Assembly: GCA_004151065.3 (NCBI GenBank)
Contig: NWUY0303915144.1
Location: 1 to 12,246 of the forward strand
Direction of reading: 5' to 3'
DNA length: 12,246 bases
Origin: Larix sibirica
Taxonomy: Eukaryota > Streptophyta > Pinopsida > Pinales > Pinaceae
Part shown: positions 7,951 to 12,246 of the stretch, piece after piece
Numbering within the stretch: position 1 is the stretch's first letter
Layout of the letters: the number at the start of each line of letters is the position of its first letter
Notes under the pieces: generated by a model
Told to the model about the DNA's origin: nothing
Databases searched by the model: none
The model's input: the letters and a program-made list of their open reading frames with translations, nothing else
Position numbers and translations under genes: made by a program

Positions 7951-9201
7951 TTGTTGGGTGGTTATGGGTTGATTTGTCACATGTTGACCAAAGGATGGAG
8001 TAGATTCATCTTCTGTTTTGATAATGATGCCCTTTCTATTTTGAAAAGGAGGTGGTTCCTTGATAAGGCCTGTTTATCAATCAAACTGTGGCATCCATGC
8101 TTTGATGCAAATGATGAATTCATGACTTCCACCCCTGTGTGGATTAAGTTTCTAAACCCATCAATGGAGATGTGGTCAGATCGTTCCTTAAAATCTATCG
8201 GTGATACTCTCATCAAGTTCATATTATCATATAACAACTACAAAACCAATGCCGCAAAATCACTCACTCCAATTTTGGTTGAAATCGATGTCATCCAAGA
8301 CCTTTTTGAATCTATGGAGTTGCTGGTTCATGAGAAGACTCACATTAAGCTATTAGGCTATGCTAATTTTTTGTTTTGGTGTGTGCAATGCCATCAACCT
8401 AAGCATGCTCTCAAGGATTTTGAGAAATATTTTCATAAGAAGCATTGGTCAAATTCAGGAGGTAACCCTCCCATTCGAAGAGGTCTAGAAGATCTCCCTA
8501 TGAAGATGACCTCCTCTATGAAGATGGGAGAAGAGATAGTTGGGGATCTAACTAAGAGGGAGGTTGATTTGCTAAAGTGGCCAGTAGGATTTTGGGTGGA
8601 AAGAAAGGACATGTGGATTGGTGACATTTCCATCCCTCTCTTCCTTGAGTCCTGTTCCAATGAAGGAACTTTTATTGATGATGCTATAAATTCAAGCTTC
8701 TTTGAATTTTCGCCTTCTCAACTCCAAAAAATTGATCTCTTGTGGCAATGGAGTGCTCCATCCTTGTGTAATCCCCCCCCATTAATTTCCCCTCTCATCG
8801 ATAATGGTATTGGTGTTGGAACTAAGATAGGGAATGGCTCTAATTTGGTTAGCTTTGAGGAGTTTAGGCCGGACCTAGAAAATTCCAATATTAGTTCTAG
8901 TTCAGGGTTGGGTTTGGTTGAAGGAGGAGATTACTCTATGAATATTTCCTTGGATTTGGCCTCCTTCAGAGGAGGGGGACTCCTTTATACGGTTGGGTCA
9001 ACCCTTGGGCCTTCTTCTGGTAGAAATTGGGGTGGAATCCATTACCATTTACGACCCCACTCTTCCTCCCAAGATCCTTTGGATTTAGAGGGTCTATGGT
9101 TGGATGTTCAAAAGGAGCCTGGGGGGTCTAGGGCTAGAAGAAAATCAATTCTAGTAGCAAATATGCGTTTCGACAACATTGGGGTGCTACTCGGTTTCTA
9201 G
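7951..9201 (+). pseudogene. LINE ORF1 (DUF4283 domain plus degenerate zinc knuckle), long open remnant
   Basis: These 416 uninterrupted codons encode most of the nucleic-acid-binding ORF1 protein of a plant L1-type LINE, which coats the element RNA. There is no ATG at the beginning: the frame enters directly after the TAG at 7945-7947. Residues about 1-90 match DUF4283: GWSRFIFCFDNDAL, RRWFLDKACLSIKLWHPCFD, TPVWIKF, then W..RSLKSIGDTL. Residues about 100-150 read ILVEIDV..., YANFLFWCVQCHQPKHALKDF. This is the CX2CX4HX4C zinc knuckle with its last Cys replaced by Phe (TTT for TGT) and its Gly by Lys. The remaining 260 residues are Ser/Gly/Leu-rich and end in a basic stretch (GGSRARRKS) and a stop, as in ORF1 tails. 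No ORF2 (endonuclease, reverse transcriptase) follows within the next kilobase, so the element is truncated or interrupted. It is most likely an inactive copy; domestication is possible but unsupported. Confidence 0.85.
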
Positions 9202-10348
9202 GAAATGCCATAGAAACAACTGAACTTTTGAAAGTAGTTAGGAAACCACAAATTCTATTCTAAGTAACCACCAAAACATGAGAAATCAACAAAATTAATG
9301 CTCAAATGTCTCTTGAAGCTCACATGAAGTAAAAGTGGATAAGATGTGGTAATGTGGATAATAAGTGAGCAAAGATAATGAGAAATTAAGTGGTAATAAG
9401 CTAAATGGTCATTGTAAACATGTCGAAACCAAAGCTCAACAAATATGTCTTTCAGTATGAGAGAAGTAATTTACTAAGTTGGGGCACATGTAATATCATT
9501 GGCCTCATAAAAGGAAAAACTCATAGGGACCCACTATAAAGTGACAACTCAAATGCTTTGAGCAAAAGGGAAGATCATCCACTCTCTATGATCACAACGC
9601 AACAGAAGGATTCAAAGATCTTGTTTAACCCAACTTATTTCCAATGGTTGATCCCAACAACTTCTCCAAGTATCTTGAGACTTGCAGACCCCTCCCTTCT
9701 TCTTTGAAAAGCTTAAGGTACCCTTCAACTTTGTAAATATTTGAGGGTCTACATTTGTGAGTTTGATATTTTTATACATATGTATTGACAAATAGTTGCA
9801 CAACTGTTAGTCATGTTTCCATGGAAGGGTCCGAAGTGCTCATCATATTATTCTTTTAGTTGATATTAGCGGTGTGGGTGCATCCTTGGGAAATACAAGG
9901 AGAAGTAATCCAAAGCACATGTTCTCATAGTGCTAATATCACACAAATTCTAAAGTTCAAGATTATTTGACAAATTGCATAGGGCTTAAGATTTAAAACA
10001 ATGTGATAATATATTACATGGGAGGTAAAGTGTGGACCACATGATCATATATCATAGCCTAACCAAGTTTTCAATCCATGTGATAATACATCGCAGTGAT
10101 AACAATTTTTGGATCCAACTAGGGATGACACATCACATCACCACAAAAGCTTAAATAGTAAAATTCATAGTTAAAATGATTCATTGATAGATCTCACCAT
10201 TTAATTTGAAAAGAATGCAAGTTCCAAACATAAGATAGGAGAATAGTCATCTATGAAACCCAAGAAAAAGAAATGTGGGGAAGGATAATCTATAGGTTTC
10301 ACACTATACCAAATACACTTGTCCAAAAGGTAGGTGTAGTCTTCCGAA
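9202..10348. other. Unassigned DNA with small repeats
   Basis: No ORF2 of a LINE and no gene could be found. A perfect 10-bp inverted pair, TGATATTAGC at 9861-9870 and GCTAATATCA at 9932-9941, flanks a 61-bp loop. GTGATAATA-type direct repeats occur near 10003 and 10080. The sequence looks like old intergenic repeat DNA. Confidence 0.45.
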
Positions 10349-10349
10349 A

Positions 10350-10565
10350 TGTTTTGCTGAAAGTCTAGGATTCCAACCGCATTCAAGCATAGACCAATGC
10401 ACACACACAAGAACATCCATCAAGAAGAGATATTGGGAAGGGATGTCCAATATATTTGTATTCATGCATTGATATATAGTTATACATCAAAGGGATGGTT
10501 GGAGTGGTTACACCCGCTCAAACTAATAACATGTTAGGGTTCATTTACATATATTCATACATTTA
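10350..10565 (-). mobile_element. LTR-like fragment, minus orientation, partner of 10754-11026
   Basis: Positions 10361-10565 match the reverse complement of 10816-11020 without length change. I count about 21 differences in 205, so about 90% identity. Long exact blocks include AACATCCATCAAGAAGAGATA and ATGTTAGGGTTC. Compared with the right copy, this one lacks the first 60 or so bases of the LTR-like unit. Its far end (TGTTTTGCTGAAAG at 10350) departs from the TGTTGGAAG seen on the right, so the end is worn or rearranged. Confidence 0.7.
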
Positions 10566-11020
10566 CGAGTGTCATAGTGGAACCTTGTATACATGTATCT
10601 TCCTATCAAGATGGCGGCTATTGCAACTGATTTACCTATGCAGACCAATATGCATGGTTGATGCACATTAAGGATTACTTCGGTAGGAGTAGAGACTCGG
10701 GATGTTGCTACACAACTTCTTCAAGGAAAAGAAGGATTTGAGGGTGCGGGGGATGTTGATGGGCCTTTTAGGCCTATATATGTTATCATATTGTAATAAT
10801 ATATTATAAAGAGTATAAATGTATGAATATATGTAAAGGAACCCTAACATGTGATTAGTTGGAGCGGGTGTAATCACTCCAACCATCTCTTTGATGTATA
10901 AATATCTAGCAATGCATGAATACAAATAGATTGGACGCCCCTTCCCGGTATCTCTTCTTGATGGATGTTTCTATGTGTGTGCATTAGCATCTGCTTGAAT
11001 GAGGTTGGAATCCTAGACTT
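10361..11020. repeat. Inverted repeat: 205-bp arms around a 250-bp spacer
   Basis: The left arm is 10361-10565 and the right arm 10816-11020. The arms pair over their full length at about 90%. The spacer (10566-10815) holds unassigned sequence, the purine-rich 10717-10753 stretch and the first 60 or so bases of the right LTR-like unit. Read-through RNA from either strand would form a hairpin with a stem of about 205 bp, a typical substrate for Dicer-like enzymes in plants. Confidence 0.88.
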
Positions 11021-11026
11021 CCAACA
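10754..11026 (+). mobile_element. Probable solo or 3' LTR (273 bp, TG...CA)
   Basis: The unit begins TGTTGATGGGCC and ends GACTTCCAACA, giving the TGTTG...CAACA terminal inverted repeat usual for plant LTRs. It contains GGCCTATATATG, a TATA-like site near its start. Just before it lies a purine-rich run, GAAAAGAAGGATTTGAGGGTGCGGGGGA, which looks like the polypurine tract that precedes a 3' LTR. No primer-binding site follows. The five bases on the two sides (GGGGA before, TGTTG after) do not match, so it is not a clean solo-LTR insertion with an intact target duplication. Small LTRs fit Copia-type or TRIM elements, but no gag or pol is present to decide. Confidence 0.6.
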
Positions 11027-11849
11027 TGTTGCAATTACTTTTGATAAAATGAATGTTTAAAGGTAATGAACCATGCAACAACATTGGTTTATGAAATTTT
11101 TTTCTTTTCCTAGGGTTCAAACCCTAAGCAGATATGTTTGACATCTGATAGGAAATAGGGAACATGGACCTTTAAAAAATTGATAATCATTTTCAATAAG
11201 CCTCCCCCAAGTAAACTATATAGCATATAGAGTGTAAGGATACTGATCCATTGTTCCATTTAAGGTAATCTCCCCAAAGAATTTTCTATCAAAATTTAGG
11301 GTTATATTTATAATCCTGCACTGCTCATAAGAATAAAATAATATCATTCGATGCAACCCGACCAATGGTTGGTGATTCTGAGCATTGAATGTAAAGGCAA
11401 GAGCACCATGGCATTTCTATTACAGTTCTATTGTTGAGGTGGGCCATCAAACAATAACCATTGCACATTAAATATTTTGACTTGCTGGAATAACTCATAT
11501 GACTTTGCCAAGGACCCTTTCTCAACTTATGAATGCTTTCCATGGTTGCCACTATACGTTCCTACTAAAAATGATCAACGAGATTTGAACTCACTCTAGA
11601 CATATATACAAAGGGCTTAGGATGGGTAGTGAAATGGAAAAATTCAAGCATGGCTTGTGATAACAAATTTCTTCCAGAACCAACTCATCCCATAAGATAC
11701 AAAGAAGTGATTGATTTATTCCAATTAGTTTTACTAACAATATTAATGGGTGAAGTGGATGATTGTGTGTTAGATAATTAACCATCTAGACATTAGTTTT
11801 ATGCATTTGTATGCCTCATAGTGTCTTAGACCTATGCTAGTTGTTTACC
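11027..11849. other. Unassigned DNA, no supported gene
   Basis: Small frames on the minus strand (64-75 codons at 11325-11552 and 11591-11785) match no family I know and have ordinary AT-rich composition. A 7-bp stem, TAGGGTT/AACCCTA, at 11111-11126 is the only local dyad of note. Confidence 0.4.
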
Positions 11850-12000
11850 TAGTGCTTGCTTGGCCCACCTTAGTCAATTTTATCCACTATAGCGCCCTCA
11901 TTTGCTTTAGTTCTAGATTTTAAATCAAATTTTATGAGCTAGAGCACCTTACTTGCTTTATTATGATTTTATAAAACTTTTGTGAGTTCAAGGCAACTTT
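11850..12000 (+). repeat. Diverged minisatellite, about three units of 46-51 bp
   Basis: The pattern (T/C)TTGCTT...AATTTTAT...GAGC...GC(A/G)CC recurs starting near 11854, 11900 and 11951. Examples are CAATTTTATCCACTATAGCGCCCTCA, then CAAATTTTATGAGCTAGAGCACCTTA, then AAAACTTTTGTGAGTTCAAGGCAACTTT. The offsets are about 46 and 51 bp. Divergence is high, so this is an old array. Confidence 0.6.
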
Positions 12001-12246
12001 CTTTCTACTTTTCACTTGCATTAAGATGAGAAAGTGCGCTAGGATGAATTTGGGAAAGTTTGCATGCTTTTTCCTCAACCCCTTCCTACTTTTTCTTCTG
12101 AAAAACCTCCAACTTGTTGCCTTTTGGTCACTCATGGTCCACCAAGAGCTACTCAGCCAATTCATGACCCTTAGCTATGAGTTGGAGTTTGATGTTGCCT
12201 AGATGGGGGATTTTTTCTATTCTAAGCCTGCCACATGTGAGCTACT
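12001..12246. other. Window end, unassigned
   Basis: A minus-strand frame at 11932-12165 (77 codons) overlaps the minisatellite and has a Lys/Arg/Phe-rich peptide typical of chance frames. The plus strand is pyrimidine-rich at 12060-12110. Nothing further can be supported. Confidence 0.4.

Noticed and set aside
8433-8660. Minus-strand frame opposite the LINE ORF1, and likewise 7977-8237
   Set aside because: Shadow frames antisense to a clearly recognised coding region.
10201-10416. Minus-strand frame containing FLGFIDDYS, which resembles the FIDDYSR motif of Copia integrase
   Set aside because: Only about nine residues fit. Neither the upstream H..D..GP region nor the downstream DNG motif is present, and the frame overlaps the end of the LTR-like arm. 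Treated as chance, though worth a profile search.
11105-11130. GGTTCAAACCC, which fits the pol III B-box pattern (tRNA or SINE)
   Set aside because: No A-box at the proper distance upstream, no cloverleaf, and the T-stem pairs poorly. The match is explained by a small palindrome.

Overview
The window looks like nuclear DNA of a seed plant with a large, repeat-rich genome. A gymnosperm is my best guess, but it is a guess. It is AT-rich, almost free of long ORFs and depleted of CpG over most of its length. It carries decayed LINE coding sequence, LTR-like DNA, large imperfect inverted repeats and several old tandem duplications. I see no bacterial operons, ribosome binding sites, rRNA, tRNA or CRISPR array.

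One probable host gene lies on the minus strand. Its first coding exon is at 3978-4283 (about 102 codons, acidic and Ser/Gly-rich). It ends at a good splice donor, after which the reading frame closes in an intron. Upstream, at higher coordinates, are a leader with short uORFs and a possible leader intron, then a promoter-like segment (about 4640-4925). That segment holds two exact evening-element 9-mers, a third near match, a doublet ACGT (bZIP) site, and a TATA-like and a CCAAT site. The stretch 3980-4780 keeps many CpGs while its surroundings have lost them, as expected of an unmethylated active promoter and exon. No second exon could be identified, so the rest of the gene lies beyond a long intron or outside the window.

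Layout: 1-842, nothing recognised; 843-1245, broken LINE reverse transcriptase; 1631-2275, fold-back inverted repeat with a two-unit 80-bp tandem repeat at its centre; 2276-3029, unassigned; about 3030-3200 and 3550-3760, two diverged direct copies; 3978-4925, first exon, leader and promoter; about 5260-5488, 114-bp tandem duplication; about 5737-6118, 201-bp tandem duplication; about 6125-6535, possible second LINE ORF1 fragment with a damaged zinc knuckle; 6541-6960, very AT-rich DNA; about 7320-9201, LINE ORF1, decayed at its 5' end but with 417 uninterrupted codons at its 3' end; 9202-10348, nothing firm; 10361-11020, two LTR-like copies facing each other (205-bp arms, about 90% identical by eye), the right one having TG...CA ends; 11027-11850, nothing firm; 11850-12000, a minisatellite of 46-51 bp units; then unassigned DNA to the end.

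The genes do not form a pathway. The picture is one host promoter and exon surrounded by transposable-element debris. I found no convincing new biological system. The points most worth a second look are the evening-element cluster, the uneven decay of the LINE ORF1, and the two inverted-repeat loci that could produce long hairpin RNAs.
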